Positions 16,059-25,022 of a stretch of DNA of 57,885 bases are shown piece by piece. The translations under genes were made by a program, and so were the position numbers. The first letter of the stretch is position 1, and each line of letters begins with the position of its first letter. The stretch comes from an uncultured Bacteroidales bacterium. GTDB taxonomy: Bacteria; Bacteroidota; Bacteroidia; Bacteroidales; P3. The notes under the pieces are model-generated. The model was not told the DNA's origin and did not search any database. It saw nothing but the letters and a program-made list of their open reading frames with translations. The stretch is from NCBI GenBank assembly GCA_900316235.1, contig ONCC01000019.1:1-57885 (forward strand), given 5' to 3'.

Positions 16059-16809
16059 CAACAACTATGAACTGTGGCTCCTGCGCTATGCCGAAGGCGA
16101 ACTCACCGCCGCCGAGCGTGAGGCCGTGGAAGCCTGGCTCGCCGACCATCCCGAGGCCGCCGAGGAGCTGGCCCTTTACGACGAGGCCCCGCGCCTAGTG
16201 CGCGATGAGACGGTCCGGTATGCTGCTGTGTCACAACAGCACACAGCCCCTCTTTGGCCGGCCTTCCTCCGCTGGAGCGCAGCCGCTTCCGTGGTGGTGG
16301 CGCTGATGGTGCCGGCCTTGCGCATGGGCTCCATGGATACCCTCGAAAGACCTGCCGCCCCATTGATGGCCGAAGCCGGAGAAATGGATACGACAGAGGC
16401 AATGGAAGAAATACCGGAGAGAATGGTAAAGCAACCCACAAACTCCCTCCCCGCAATGATAGCCGCTATCCCTTCGATTGATTCTATCCCCTCAATTCCT
16501 TCTATTCCCTTTTCCGATTCTATCACTGCTATTCCTATTGAAATCATCGAGACTACCAACCTTATCGTCTTCGAGGAAAGCCCTGCCAAAGCTACTTTGG
16601 TAGAGACCGGCAGTCTCATCGCCTATGATCGCTCTGCCGATTGGGGTGACATGCTGCTGGTCGCCAACGATGCCTACCGCGAGGGCCTCAGTGAGTATCC
16701 CATGGGCCGTTTGGTTAGCCGAGCTCTGCCCGACAGCCGCCAACTTGCGGAGAGCTTCGTAGAACCCATGCGCGAAAAAATAGATAATATAAAAAGTAAA
16801 ATCAAATAG
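16042..16809 (+). CDS. Putative membrane-bound anti-sigma factor
   Basis: This 255-residue protein overlaps the sigma-factor end by 17 bp. The N-terminal 60 residues (ELWLLRYAEGELTAAERE, then ...WLADHPEAAEEL) resemble the cytoplasmic helical anti-sigma segment of Bacteroidetes regulators. No zinc-binding HxxxCxxC is seen. One membrane segment is near residue 77 (AAASVVVALMVPAL). The extracytoplasmic part includes a short IPSI-type repeat (about 145-160). The assignment rests mainly on position and N-terminal resemblance. Confidence 0.65.
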   Translation: MTTIDNNNYELWLLRYAEGELTAAEREAVEAWLADHPEAAEELALYDEAPRLVRDETVRYAAVSQQHTAPLWPAFLRWSAAASVVVALMVPALRMGSMDTLERPAAPLMAEAGEMDTTEAMEEIPERMVKQPTNSLPAMIAAIPSIDSIPSIPSIPFSDSITAIPIEIIETTNLIVFEESPAKATLVETGSLIAYDRSADWGDMLLVANDAYREGLSEYPMGRLVSRALPDSRQLAESFVEPMREKIDNIKSKIK

Positions 16810-16817
16810 TTACCATT

Positions 16818-18167
16818 ATGAAAAACAACCGATTTCTATTGGCATTAGCCTTGCTGCTGACTGCTCCGGCCCTCAAGGCGCAGGTGCAGCCATTGCCCAA
16901 CGATGTGACCTTCCTCACCTTTGAGGACTGTAAGGCCGTCATTATCTCTGACACCGTCAGTGGCCTCGAGGACGGTATTATGAATGCCGGTGCTGGTGTC
17001 AGCATTCAAGACCAAACCATGAAATTCTATGGCAACCGTAATATTCGCCTCCACCTGAGTGCCGACAAGGTGAAACATTTTTATGTCCGCGGAAACGCTG
17101 AAGTTACCTTCCAAGGTACTTTCCATTACCCTATTGACTTCAAGTTGAAGGTCGAAGATCTCGCTACAGTGACATTTGAAGGCATATCCGACACTCTCAG
17201 TGCCAAAATGATGTCGTTCACCCTTAAGGATGAGGCACGTGTTAATGTCAAGAGTCGCATTGTTGCGGAAGCCTATGATTTCAGTGCCAAAGACAACTCG
17301 CGGATGAAGGCTTTCATCGTCGAATTGGCATATTCGGAAAATCAGGAACAGTTGTGTCACGTTTACCAAAGCGAACATGCCAGCATTAATATCAAATACA
17401 GGCTCTTCCCCGGCTTGCCGCAGACTGTTGATTCCAAGGAAGCCGAAGGATTCTTTGCAGAGAATAATGATGATATTAACTTCGACCTCGACGACCTTGG
17501 TGACCTTGATGCCGACGACGTGGCCGATCTGGCACGTAAGATAAAGCTGCGTCTCAACCGCCGTACCTGGAACCCCAATATCGACTTTGCCTGGGGCTTC
17601 CATAATTGGGGCAAGGATCGCTTCAATGGCCTGGCCGGTACTGACGACGATGCCGCCGTACGCACCTCATTCAATCATATTTTGTTGACCTTCAACTATC
17701 CTGTGCTTACCTCGCGCCGCGTAGCCCTCTATGCTGGTCTCGGCATGGAGTGGGATAAGTACAAGTTCCACCGGGGCGACATCCACTTCGACCAAACCAC
17801 CGACCCCTACCACTTCGTCAACGGCACCGTGGCCAACAGTGAGAGTCGCCTGCTGACGCGCTATGTCATCCTGCCCATCGCCGTCAAGTTTGACCTCGGC
17901 CGCCATTGGAAGGCTGAACTCGCCGCCATCCCCGGTCTTCACTGGAGCGGCAGCCACACCGGCCTCCGCCGTGACATCACCTCCGGCGACGACGAGACCA
18001 ACATCAAGGACTACACCGTCAACCCCTATATCAACCCTTACAAGCTCGACGCCCGCATTGCCGTGCAATACCGCTCCGTGGGAGTCTATTTCCAAGCCTC
18101 GATGCTCCCGGCCTTCAAAGGCAGCTGCGAAGAACTTTTCCCCGTCAAATTTGGTATTATCTTCTAA
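16818..18167 (+). CDS. Exported protein: head/beta-helix-like domain plus outer-membrane barrel (paralogue 1)
   Basis: This 449-residue protein has a signal peptide (MKNNRFLLALALLLTAPALKA). Residues about 25-200 form repeated short beta strands reminiscent of DUF2807 (GIN) adhesin-type domains. An acidic linker with DDINFDLDDLGDLDADD follows, then a C-terminal beta-barrel (about 250-449) with FAWGFHNWG, GLGMEWDKYKF and HWSGSHTGLRR. It is the first of two tandem paralogues of identical length and probably belongs to the sigma/anti-sigma operon (8 bp gap). Function unknown; surface sensing or adhesion is speculative. Confidence 0.7.
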   Translation: MKNNRFLLALALLLTAPALKAQVQPLPNDVTFLTFEDCKAVIISDTVSGLEDGIMNAGAGVSIQDQTMKFYGNRNIRLHLSADKVKHFYVRGNAEVTFQGTFHYPIDFKLKVEDLATVTFEGISDTLSAKMMSFTLKDEARVNVKSRIVAEAYDFSAKDNSRMKAFIVELAYSENQEQLCHVYQSEHASINIKYRLFPGLPQTVDSKEAEGFFAENNDDINFDLDDLGDLDADDVADLARKIKLRLNRRTWNPNIDFAWGFHNWGKDRFNGLAGTDDDAAVRTSFNHILLTFNYPVLTSRRVALYAGLGMEWDKYKFHRGDIHFDQTTDPYHFVNGTVANSESRLLTRYVILPIAVKFDLGRHWKAELAAIPGLHWSGSHTGLRRDITSGDDETNIKDYTVNPYINPYKLDARIAVQYRSVGVYFQASMLPAFKGSCEELFPVKFGIIF

Positions 18168-18179
18168 AACAACAGCCTT

Positions 18180-19529
18180 ATGAAAAAGATATTGATTTTA
18201 GTATTGCTTTTACCTTTCACCTTTTACCTTTCACCTTCCTACGCCCAGCACGTTTACACTCAGCAGGTGCCCGACGGGGTGGAGGAGATACGCCTCGAAG
18301 GCATCGTGCGCCTCATGGTGAAGTCCACCGATGGTCCTACGGAACTCCAGTCCCCCAGCCAATACCAGGTGGCGACGATAAAGAAAAATCGCATGACCAT
18401 CTCTGAAAATCACGCCGATGTAATTCTCCTCCTCCCCACAGGTCGCTCCATGACCTTCGAGGTCGAGGACCATGCCAACCTCCTTTTCGTGGGTAGTTTC
18501 GGCAAGCGCGACCGGCTGACTATCAACACACAGGACCATGCTACCGTTACCTTCAGCGGCAGCATCACCGACTCAATGTGGGCCGTCAGCCTCACGCTCA
18601 AGGCCAAGGATCACTCGATGATTTACTCCGAGATTCGACAGGCCAACCACAATTATTACATTGGCTCCTATGACTATTCTCGCATCAGCATCGCCTGCAT
18701 CAAAACCATCAATGAGCCTGACATAGAAACACGTGTACAAAGCATCTCCTTCGATCCCGACAACAAGTTTGCCCAAGTGGAATGGAACTATTGCGATGGC
18801 GACACCGTCCGTCCGTTAGGTCCTCAAGGAAAGGTGTTTGCCGATGCCGTGCAGACGAAGCTTGTCCACAGTACGTTTCCGCCTGTCAAGGAGGAGAAGA
18901 AGAAATCCATCTGGCGCAGTCGCGACGTGGCCCTCAACTTTGCTTGGGGCTTCCACAACTGGGGCACCGGAATGTTCAACGGCTTTGAGGGCGTAGAAGG
19001 AGATGCCGCTATCCGCACCAGCTTCAACAATATCCAACTTTCTGTAAACTACCCTATTATCGGAACTAGACACTTTGGATTCTATGTCGGTCTCGGCCTC
19101 GAGTGGGACAAGTACAAATTTGAGGGCAAGGATATTACATTTAATACCGCCACCAATCCGCACATCTTCACCGACGGCGGCGATGCGACTTGCACCTCGT
19201 GGCTCAACACGCGCTATGTGGTCCTTCCGCTCACCTTCCGCTTCGACCTTTGGCACAACTGGAGCCTCACCCTCAGCGCCCTCCCCGGCATTCACTGGAG
19301 CGGCAGCCACACCGGCCTCCGCCGCGAGTACACGACCGACCTCGAGGAACGTACCGACTACGACCAAGGCGTCAACAAATACATCAATCCCTATAAGTTA
19401 GACCTCCGTGCCACCCTCAACTACGAAGGCATCGGCCTCTACCTCCAGGTACCCACCATGAGTACCATGCGTTCCAGCACCCAGGACCTCTACCCGATAA
19501 AATTCGGTATTATCCTGACGATGGATTGA
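18180..19529 (+). CDS. Exported protein: head/beta-helix-like domain plus outer-membrane barrel (paralogue 2)
   Basis: This is also 449 residues and clearly paralogous to the preceding gene: FAWGFHNWG, GLGLEWDKYKF, HWSGSHTGLRR and YINPYKLD are shared, while the N-terminal halves diverge more. The signal peptide MKKILILVLLLPFTFYLSPS is partly encoded by the period-7 ACCTTTC repeat. The linker is shorter and basic (VKEEKKKSIWRSRD) rather than acidic. It is the last gene of the operon and is followed by an intrinsic terminator (19573-19610). Confidence 0.7.
   Translation: MKKILILVLLLPFTFYLSPSYAQHVYTQQVPDGVEEIRLEGIVRLMVKSTDGPTELQSPSQYQVATIKKNRMTISENHADVILLLPTGRSMTFEVEDHANLLFVGSFGKRDRLTINTQDHATVTFSGSITDSMWAVSLTLKAKDHSMIYSEIRQANHNYYIGSYDYSRISIACIKTINEPDIETRVQSISFDPDNKFAQVEWNYCDGDTVRPLGPQGKVFADAVQTKLVHSTFPPVKEEKKKSIWRSRDVALNFAWGFHNWGTGMFNGFEGVEGDAAIRTSFNNIQLSVNYPIIGTRHFGFYVGLGLEWDKYKFEGKDITFNTATNPHIFTDGGDATCTSWLNTRYVVLPLTFRFDLWHNWSLTLSALPGIHWSGSHTGLRREYTTDLEERTDYDQGVNKYINPYKLDLRATLNYEGIGLYLQVPTMSTMRSSTQDLYPIKFGIILTMD
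18207..18238 (+). repeat. ACCTTTC-type repeat inside the signal peptide
   Basis: Two copies of a 14-bp unit (TTTACCTTTCACCT), itself two imperfect heptamers, encode PFTFYLSP of the paralogue-2 signal peptide. It belongs to the same family as the tracts at 2645-2741 and 42704-42742. Confidence 0.8.
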
Positions 19530-19572
19530 ATTTAGCTTAAAGTTTTATCAACTAGCCTTTTACGAAAAAATG

Positions 19573-19610
19573 AACGGCCCTCGGCAGAACCCCTGTCGAG
19601 GGCCGTTTTT
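19573..19610 (+). terminator. Intrinsic terminator of the sigma/barrel operon
   Basis: AACGGCCCTCG (19573-19583) pairs with CGAGGGCCGTT (19597-19607), and a T-run follows. Confidence 0.9.
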
Positions 19611-19650
19611 AATTGACTGATACTAAGCACTAACACCGTATCAACACCGT

Positions 19651-19734
19651 CCCAAAAACGTATCAACTCCCTACCAAGTCCTACCATGGTAGGAGATGAT
19701 AGGGTGATGGTAGGTCGATGGTAGGTGTTTTGGG
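19651..19734. repeat. Dispersed palindrome, copy 1 (CCTACCATGGTAGG core)
   Basis: This imperfect palindrome spans CCCAAAA (19651) to TTTTGGG (19734), with the self-complementary core CCTACCATGGTAGG at 19680-19693 and CCCTACCA/TGATAGGG-type arms. It fills the gap between convergent genes, ending one base before the cls stop codon. Copies 2 and 3 are at 31158-31237 and 44354-44427. Confidence 0.88.
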
Positions 19735-21150
19735 CTAAAGAATGGGGGTGAAAATCCTTGCGGTGGACTGGACAAACTTCTCCAGCCTAGAGCGCTTTTG
19801 CCAAAGTTCAGGGTCGATCAAGGAGCACTCTTTCATGTCGTCGAGGAAGATGTCGCGCTGACGTTTGGCGATCGCTTCGTCATAGATGAAGGCGTTGACC
19901 TCGAAGTTCTGCTCCAGGCTGCGGGGGTCGAGATTGGTGGAGCCAATGGTGACGAAGTCGTCGTCGCAGACCATGGTCTTCGAGTGGAGGAATCCCTTGG
20001 TATACATATAGATTTTGACACCGGCGGGCAGCAAGTCGCGGAAGTAGGACTTGGAGGCTGCCAAGGTGATGCGGCTGCGGTCGGCAACGGCGGGCAGCAT
20101 TAGTCTCACGTCGACTCCCGCCAAAGCTGCATTTCTGATTGCCAGTAGGATAGGGTGCGTCGGGAGGAAATAGGGAGTCTGTATGTAAAGGTAGCGGCGG
20201 CTTTGGGCGATGGCTTGCACCATGCCCTGCATGACGGTGTTCCACTCGTCCATGGGACCCGAGGTGACAATCTGTGCAAATGTTTGGTTATTTTGTTGTT
20301 GAACTTCTTGGGCGGGGAAGAAACGCGGGTCGTCGAGGAGTTCTTTGGTGCAGAAGCGCCAGTCGGCGAGGATGGAGAGTTCAAGTTGTGCTACAGCGGG
20401 GCCTTGGATGCGGATATGGGTGTCGCGCCAGGCGCCGTGGTTGATGCCGTCGCGGTAGCGACGGGCGATATTCATGCCGCCGGTGTAGCCTGTGTGGCCG
20501 TCGATGACTACTATTTTACGGTGGGTGCGGCAGTTCACGTCACGCGTGAACATAGAGGGTATAAGTTTCTGAAATGATTGTACTTTCACTCCTCCGCGAC
20601 GCATGTGTTCGTAGTATTCGCTGCGGACGAAGATGTTGGCCCAACTATCGAACATCAGGCGCACGTCGACTCCCTCCTGAGCCTTGCGGATGAGCAGGCT
20701 GCTGAGCTGATGGCCCACCTCGTCGTTGTCCACGATATAGAACTGTATGTGTACGAAGTTTTTGGCGCGTGAGATGTCGTCGAGCATCGACTGGAACATA
20801 GGGGTGAAGTCGGTGAAAATCCGCACGTTGTTGTTGCCGAGGACCGGGGTGTCGTTGGCGTGGCGCATCATGGAGGCCAGTTTGTTGTATTTGTCGTTGG
20901 GGAGGGAATCTATGATGCTGTCGCCCACGGCTTTGTCGCGCAGGGCGTCGAAGCGCGCCAGCTCGTCGGCCTTGATGACACGGCGGCTGCGGTAGTCTTT
21001 GCCGAGCAGCAGGTAGAAGATGGTCCCCACGCCGGGCAAAAGAACGATAAAGAGAATCCAAAATATTGATATGTAGGGCTTTCGGTTTCCGGATATCACC
21101 AGTATCAACGATCCGATGACGATGAGGGCAAGGAATATCTCATAAATCAT
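19735..21150 (-). CDS. cls: Cardiolipin synthase (phospholipase D family)
   Basis: Cls condenses phosphatidylglycerol into cardiolipin at the inner membrane. The 471-residue protein has two N-terminal membrane segments (about 4-24 and 33-52, PLDc_N type). It has two HKD active sites: HRKIVVIDGHTGYTGGMN near residue 212 and HSKTMVCDDDFVTIGSTN near 390. It is the last gene of a long minus-strand run and overlaps the preceding small gene by 11 bp. The dispersed palindrome lies right after its stop codon. Confidence 0.94.
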   Translation of the reverse strand: MIYEIFLALIVIGSLILVISGNRKPYISIFWILFIVLLPGVGTIFYLLLGKDYRSRRVIKADELARFDALRDKAVGDSIIDSLPNDKYNKLASMMRHANDTPVLGNNNVRIFTDFTPMFQSMLDDISRAKNFVHIQFYIVDNDEVGHQLSSLLIRKAQEGVDVRLMFDSWANIFVRSEYYEHMRRGGVKVQSFQKLIPSMFTRDVNCRTHRKIVVIDGHTGYTGGMNIARRYRDGINHGAWRDTHIRIQGPAVAQLELSILADWRFCTKELLDDPRFFPAQEVQQQNNQTFAQIVTSGPMDEWNTVMQGMVQAIAQSRRYLYIQTPYFLPTHPILLAIRNAALAGVDVRLMLPAVADRSRITLAASKSYFRDLLPAGVKIYMYTKGFLHSKTMVCDDDFVTIGSTNLDPRSLEQNFEVNAFIYDEAIAKRQRDIFLDDMKECSLIDPELWQKRSRLEKFVQSTARIFTPIL

Positions 21151-21361
21151 AGGCTATTTTTTTTATTTTTTCTTTTATCTCGGCAGCACGGGCGGTAAGT
21201 TGAGCTATCTGCATCTGCAGGAAGTCGTCACTGTATTTGCGGTCACAAAAACCATTGCCGCGGGCCACGAATGCGTCGTCGTCCTCTTGGTCAACAGAGA
21301 GGTCTTGATAGCTGTCAAGTAGTCGGAGAGTTTCTTTAAGTTGTTCTTCAAGTGTCTTCAT
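21140..21361 (-). CDS. Small coiled-coil protein of unknown function
   Basis: This 73-residue, charged, mostly helical protein (MKTLEEQLKETLRLLDSYQD at the start, KEIKEKIKKI-like tail) has no signal peptide or membrane segment. It overlaps the HAD phosphatase gene by 4 bp upstream and cls by 11 bp downstream, which supports real translation. I do not recognise the family. Confidence 0.6.
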   Translation of the reverse strand: MKTLEEQLKETLRLLDSYQDLSVDQEDDDAFVARGNGFCDRKYSDDFLQMQIAQLTARAAEIKEKIKKIAYDL

Positions 21362-22155
21362 TGTAATATCTCGTTAACAGCATTTTCTATGCCTTCATTG
21401 TCTACGTCAGTAGTTATGTGGTCGGCATGTTTTTTTACCATGTCTGCTGCATTGCCCATGGCTATTCCGATACCTGCCCACTCGAGCATTTCGATGTCGT
21501 TGGCGCCGTCACCAAAGGCAATGGTCTCCTCCTGGCGGATGCCGTAGTGCTGACAGATAACCTCCATGCCGCGAGCCTTACTATTGTCATGAGCCACAAT
21601 GTCAGTGAAATATGGGTGCCAACGTGGTAGGCGACAGTGTGGGAGTAGTTTGGCTACATCATGGTCCATCTCACCTGGCATGATGGCGATTATTTGATAG
21701 GCAGTCTCTCCTCGCATGCGTTCGATGTCCACCACCGGTGGCATCTCAAATTCAAGCTGATTGCGCAACTTTAATCCCACTTCGTTAGGTTGTGTAAGGA
21801 ACATATTGTCCTTTGTGAAAATCATGGTACATAGGTACTTGTCTTTTGCTAAATCAAGCCATACTTGAAGTTCATTGTCGGGGATGGGATTGCTTAGTAG
21901 GACCTCGTTTGGGTTTTGCTTTCCGTTGGCTCCCACATGGTCGCCGACGAAGACCAAGCCTCCGTTCATGGTTATCTTGGCCTCGAAAGTGACGGGCATC
22001 TGGGGGATGAGTACGTCGGGTCGGCCCGTGGAAAGGAAAGTGCGTACACCGGCCTGGTGCAGGCGGTCGAATGCGCGGATGGTGCCCGCTGAGACTCGGT
22101 GGGTAGTGAAACTCAGCAGGGTGCCGTCTATGTCGAAAAATGCTGCTTTTATCAT
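21358..22155 (-). CDS. Cof-type HAD-superfamily phosphatase
   Basis: This 265-residue hydrolase has motif I FFDIDGTLLS (nucleophile and acid Asp), motif II in FLSTGRPD, and motif III/IV in AFGDGANDIEML near residue 215, with the large type IIB cap between. Cof-like enzymes dephosphorylate sugar phosphates, flavin precursors or similar metabolites; the substrate cannot be read from sequence. It overlaps the genes on both sides by 4 bp. Confidence 0.9.
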   Translation of the reverse strand: MIKAAFFDIDGTLLSFTTHRVSAGTIRAFDRLHQAGVRTFLSTGRPDVLIPQMPVTFEAKITMNGGLVFVGDHVGANGKQNPNEVLLSNPIPDNELQVWLDLAKDKYLCTMIFTKDNMFLTQPNEVGLKLRNQLEFEMPPVVDIERMRGETAYQIIAIMPGEMDHDVAKLLPHCRLPRWHPYFTDIVAHDNSKARGMEVICQHYGIRQEETIAFGDGANDIEMLEWAGIGIAMGNAADMVKKHADHITTDVDNEGIENAVNEILQ

Positions 22156-23042
22156 TTCTTTTTAATATGAGCTAATTGCCAGGCATTCCATACATTCTGG
22201 AAAATGCTGTAGAAGGCCAGGAAGACCGACGAGAGGGGGGTGAGGAATGTGTTGGCCATCCAGATGCCCATGGCGGAATTTTTTTGTCCGAGCAGTTGTC
22301 CTCCACCAATCATGTCGCCATATCTTTTGCCCAACCAGCGGCCGAAGCCAAACTGTACTACGCAGAATACCAACGACAAAGCGCCCAGCCATGCGATACT
22401 GTTCCAATTGCCTTCACCATTGAGGAAAATATAGTCGATGGTCTGTCCCAGGGTGAAAAGCAGAGCCAGCGACCAGAGGTAAAATCCCAAGCCTTTGTAT
22501 TGTGCAATGAAGTTGTTGACCCTCGGTAGCATGAACTGCGTCAGCACCGCCAGGAAGAAAGGTAGGGCCAGCGTGGAACCAATCTTGCTGAGCATCAGTA
22601 GGAAGCCGTCGATGAGACCGCGCTCGGGATGGTCGCCGATGAGACTGAAGACCACCGGTGCCACTACGGCCACCATCAAGTTGCCAACAATAGTATAGGT
22701 GGTCACCGTCTCACGGTTGGCACCCAACATGCAGGCCACCACGGCTACCGACGACGCCACGGGACATAGGACTCCTATTAAGACGCCTTCGGCCACAATA
22801 TGACTGCCACCAAAGAGAGTGAGCAGTCCGTAGCACCCCGTGCTCACTACCACTTGGAACAACATCAGCCAGAAATCCAGCATAGTCATCCGCAGCTTCC
22901 GCAGGTCGACGGCGGCGAATGAGAGTAGTAATATGCAGAAGATGATGAAGGGGACTAGGAATGAGAACATGGCGCACCAGCGGTGGAGCAGGAGGCCTAG
23001 AACGATGGCGACGGGGAGGACGTATGGGCGGAATCGTTGCAT
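22152..23042 (-). CDS. Bile acid:sodium symporter-like (BASS/SBF) transporter
   Basis: This 296-residue membrane protein has about nine to ten hydrophobic segments. CPVASSVAVVACMLGANRETVTTY and GGQLLGQKNSAMGIWMANTF (each quoted in part of a longer run) resemble the paired crossing segments of the BASS fold. The substrate is unknown; sodium-coupled uptake of an organic anion is the family expectation. It sits between a HAD phosphatase and purine nucleoside phosphorylase in an overlapping gene chain. Confidence 0.72.
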   Translation of the reverse strand: MQRFRPYVLPVAIVLGLLLHRWCAMFSFLVPFIIFCILLLSFAAVDLRKLRMTMLDFWLMLFQVVVSTGCYGLLTLFGGSHIVAEGVLIGVLCPVASSVAVVACMLGANRETVTTYTIVGNLMVAVVAPVVFSLIGDHPERGLIDGFLLMLSKIGSTLALPFFLAVLTQFMLPRVNNFIAQYKGLGFYLWSLALLFTLGQTIDYIFLNGEGNWNSIAWLGALSLVFCVVQFGFGRWLGKRYGDMIGGGQLLGQKNSAMGIWMANTFLTPLSSVFLAFYSIFQNVWNAWQLAHIKKK

Positions 23043-23861
23043 TTACAGTTGGTTGACAATATCGGTGAAGATGAGTGTCATTTTGTCGGCGGCACGGTCG
23101 GCCTGGAGAACCACGTCGTTCTCGTCGTTGACCACGCCGTTGCCCAAATCATTTGCCTGGTCGGTTATCACGCTGATGGCGAACACTTCCATGCCGCTAT
23201 GGTGTGCCACGATGACTTCGGGTACCGTACTCATTCCCACGGCGTCGCCGCCCATGATGCGATAGGCGCGATATTCGGCGGGGGTCTCGTAGGTTGGGCC
23301 TGTGACGCCGACATAAACCCCATGCCACAATTTTAGTCCCTGTTTGGCTGCGGCGTTGTCGGCCAACGCTAGCAGGCGGTGGCTGTAGGTCTCGGTCATA
23401 TCGGGGAAACGGGGACCGAACTCGTCTTTGTTAGGACCAATTAAAGGATTGGGCATGAGATTGATATGGTCTGTAAGGGCCATAAGGTCGCCCACGTGGT
23501 AGTCGGGATTCATGGCACCAGCGGCGTTGCTCACCAACACCTGCCGAACGTTCATTTTGGCGAAAACACGCATGGGATAGGAGACTTCCTCCATGGTGTA
23601 GCCTTCATAGTAGTGGAACCGGCCTTGCATGGCCATAACGCTCTTGCCTCCAAGGGCTCCAATAATTAGGTTGCCTTTGTGGCCGACGGCGGTGGAGGCT
23701 TTGAAATGGGGAATCTCCCTGTATGGGATGACCAGCTGGTTTTCAATTTTTTCGCCCAGTTTTCCGAGGCCGCTGCCCAGCACGATGGCGATGGAGGGGG
23801 AGGTGTGTCCGCTTTCGGCAATGCGTTTTTTCAGGTAGTCGGAGGTTTCGTTGTAATTCAT
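23043..23861 (-). CDS. punA: Purine-nucleoside phosphorylase
   Basis: This enzyme cleaves purine nucleosides with phosphate, releasing base and ribose-1-phosphate. The 272-residue trimeric-type (PNP/MTAP) protein shows the phosphate loop GSGLGKLGE, the GRFHYYEGY motif, NAAGAMNPDYHVGDLM and the substrate-binding TGPTYETPAEYRAY. Its stop codon abuts the transporter ATG, and its start overlaps the stop codon of the bifunctional nuclease gene by 4 bp. Confidence 0.95.
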   Translation of the reverse strand: MNYNETSDYLKKRIAESGHTSPSIAIVLGSGLGKLGEKIENQLVIPYREIPHFKASTAVGHKGNLIIGALGGKSVMAMQGRFHYYEGYTMEEVSYPMRVFAKMNVRQVLVSNAAGAMNPDYHVGDLMALTDHINLMPNPLIGPNKDEFGPRFPDMTETYSHRLLALADNAAAKQGLKLWHGVYVGVTGPTYETPAEYRAYRIMGGDAVGMSTVPEVIVAHHSGMEVFAISVITDQANDLGNGVVNDENDVVLQADRAADKMTLIFTDIVNQL

Positions 23862-24409
23862 ATTTTTCCTTTCAGTTGTTCGATTTTTTTCTGTATCTCT
23901 GCAGCCTGCTCATATTCCTCGCGCTCTTCGCAAAGACGAAGTTCCTCCTCTAGTCTGGTGATGTCCTGCCTGGGGTCGCTGTTGGAGGGAAAGAAAGTGG
24001 CACTATTGTCCATCTTTACACCAGTCTCTTCCAGCACATCATCGGCTACCATGATAGGACAGTCGAAGAGCAGCGCCAGGGTAATGGCGTCGGATGTACG
24101 GCTATCGAAACGCTTGTCGTTGAAGCCGTCAGTGGTATGGAGGGTGGCATAGAAGATGCCTTCCATCACGCGGTCGATGGTCACCTCTTTCAGGCTAAGG
24201 CCGTAATTTTGCATCACATGAACCATCAACTCGTGGGTCATGGGTCGGCGGGTCTGTACAGACTCTTTGGCCAGCAGAATACCCTGAGCCTCGTTTGCGC
24301 CAATGAAGATGGGTATCTGAAGACCACTGGAGGGTTCGCATAGCATCAGGATGTAACTGCCGCTCTGCGACATGCCACTTTGGATGCTGAGGGGGAAGAC
24401 CTGTTTCAT
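23858..24409 (-). CDS. Bifunctional nuclease family protein (DUF151) with UVR motif
   Basis: This 183-residue protein has a DUF151 domain over about residues 1-135 (LPIFIGANEAQGI-like segment, then SRTSDAITLALLFDCPI). The C-terminal helix pair (LEEELRLCEEREEYEQAAEI, cut here) matches the UVR motif of UvrB/UvrC. Some family members have RNase/DNase activity, but a cellular role is not settled. It overlaps the PNP gene start. Confidence 0.85.
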   Translation of the reverse strand: MKQVFPLSIQSGMSQSGSYILMLCEPSSGLQIPIFIGANEAQGILLAKESVQTRRPMTHELMVHVMQNYGLSLKEVTIDRVMEGIFYATLHTTDGFNDKRFDSRTSDAITLALLFDCPIMVADDVLEETGVKMDNSATFFPSNSDPRQDITRLEEELRLCEEREEYEQAAEIQKKIEQLKGKI

Positions 24410-24424
24410 GGGATGAGTAAGTGG

Positions 24425-25009
24425 TTAAGGCAATTGTTTTAAATACGCTGCCAATTTTTCCACAGCGCGGCCACGGTGGCTGATGCTGTTTTTGACATCC
24501 AGCGGCATCTCGGCGAAACTTACGGCGAAGCGGTCAGGCATGAAAATGGGGTCGTAGCCGAAGCCTTCGCCGTTGGTGTGTCTTTCGGTGAGAATCTGCC
24601 CGTCGACACGCCCCTCAAAATAATGTACTTCACCCTTTTCTATCAGGCAGATCACTGTGCGGAAGTCGGCCTTGCGGTTGCTCTCGCCGTCGAGGGCGGC
24701 AAGCAATTTATTGATATTGTCGTCGAAAGAGCAATGCTCGCCGGCATAACGGGCCGAGTAGACGCCCGGAGCACCATTGAGGGCATCGACCTCAAGTCCA
24801 GTATCGTCAGCGAAGCAATCAATATGAGTCCTTTCCCAAACCCATTGTGCTTTCTGTAAGGCGTTGCCCTGCAGCGTATCAGCGGTCTCGGGAATCTCAC
24901 CCTCGAGGCCCGCCTCGGCCAGGCTCACCACCTTTGCAATTCCTTCCAGCGCCGCGCGTACCTCGACAAGTTTGTGCTTGTTGTTGCTGGCAAAAATCAG
25001 TCGTTTCAT
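24425..25009 (-). CDS. rdgB: Non-canonical purine NTP pyrophosphatase (RdgB/HAM1)
   Basis: RdgB removes dITP, dXTP and related nucleotides from the pool, preventing their incorporation. The 194-residue protein begins with the nucleotide-binding FASNNKHKLVEV, has the metal/active-site FADDTGLEVDAL and PGVYSARYAGE, and ends with SHRGRAVEKL. Position next to purine-nucleoside phosphorylase fits a purine-handling group. Confidence 0.96.
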   Translation of the reverse strand: MKRLIFASNNKHKLVEVRAALEGIAKVVSLAEAGLEGEIPETADTLQGNALQKAQWVWERTHIDCFADDTGLEVDALNGAPGVYSARYAGEHCSFDDNINKLLAALDGESNRKADFRTVICLIEKGEVHYFEGRVDGQILTERHTNGEGFGYDPIFMPDRFAVSFAEMPLDVKNSISHRGRAVEKLAAYLKQLP

Positions 25010-25022
25010 ATTGTATCAGTAT

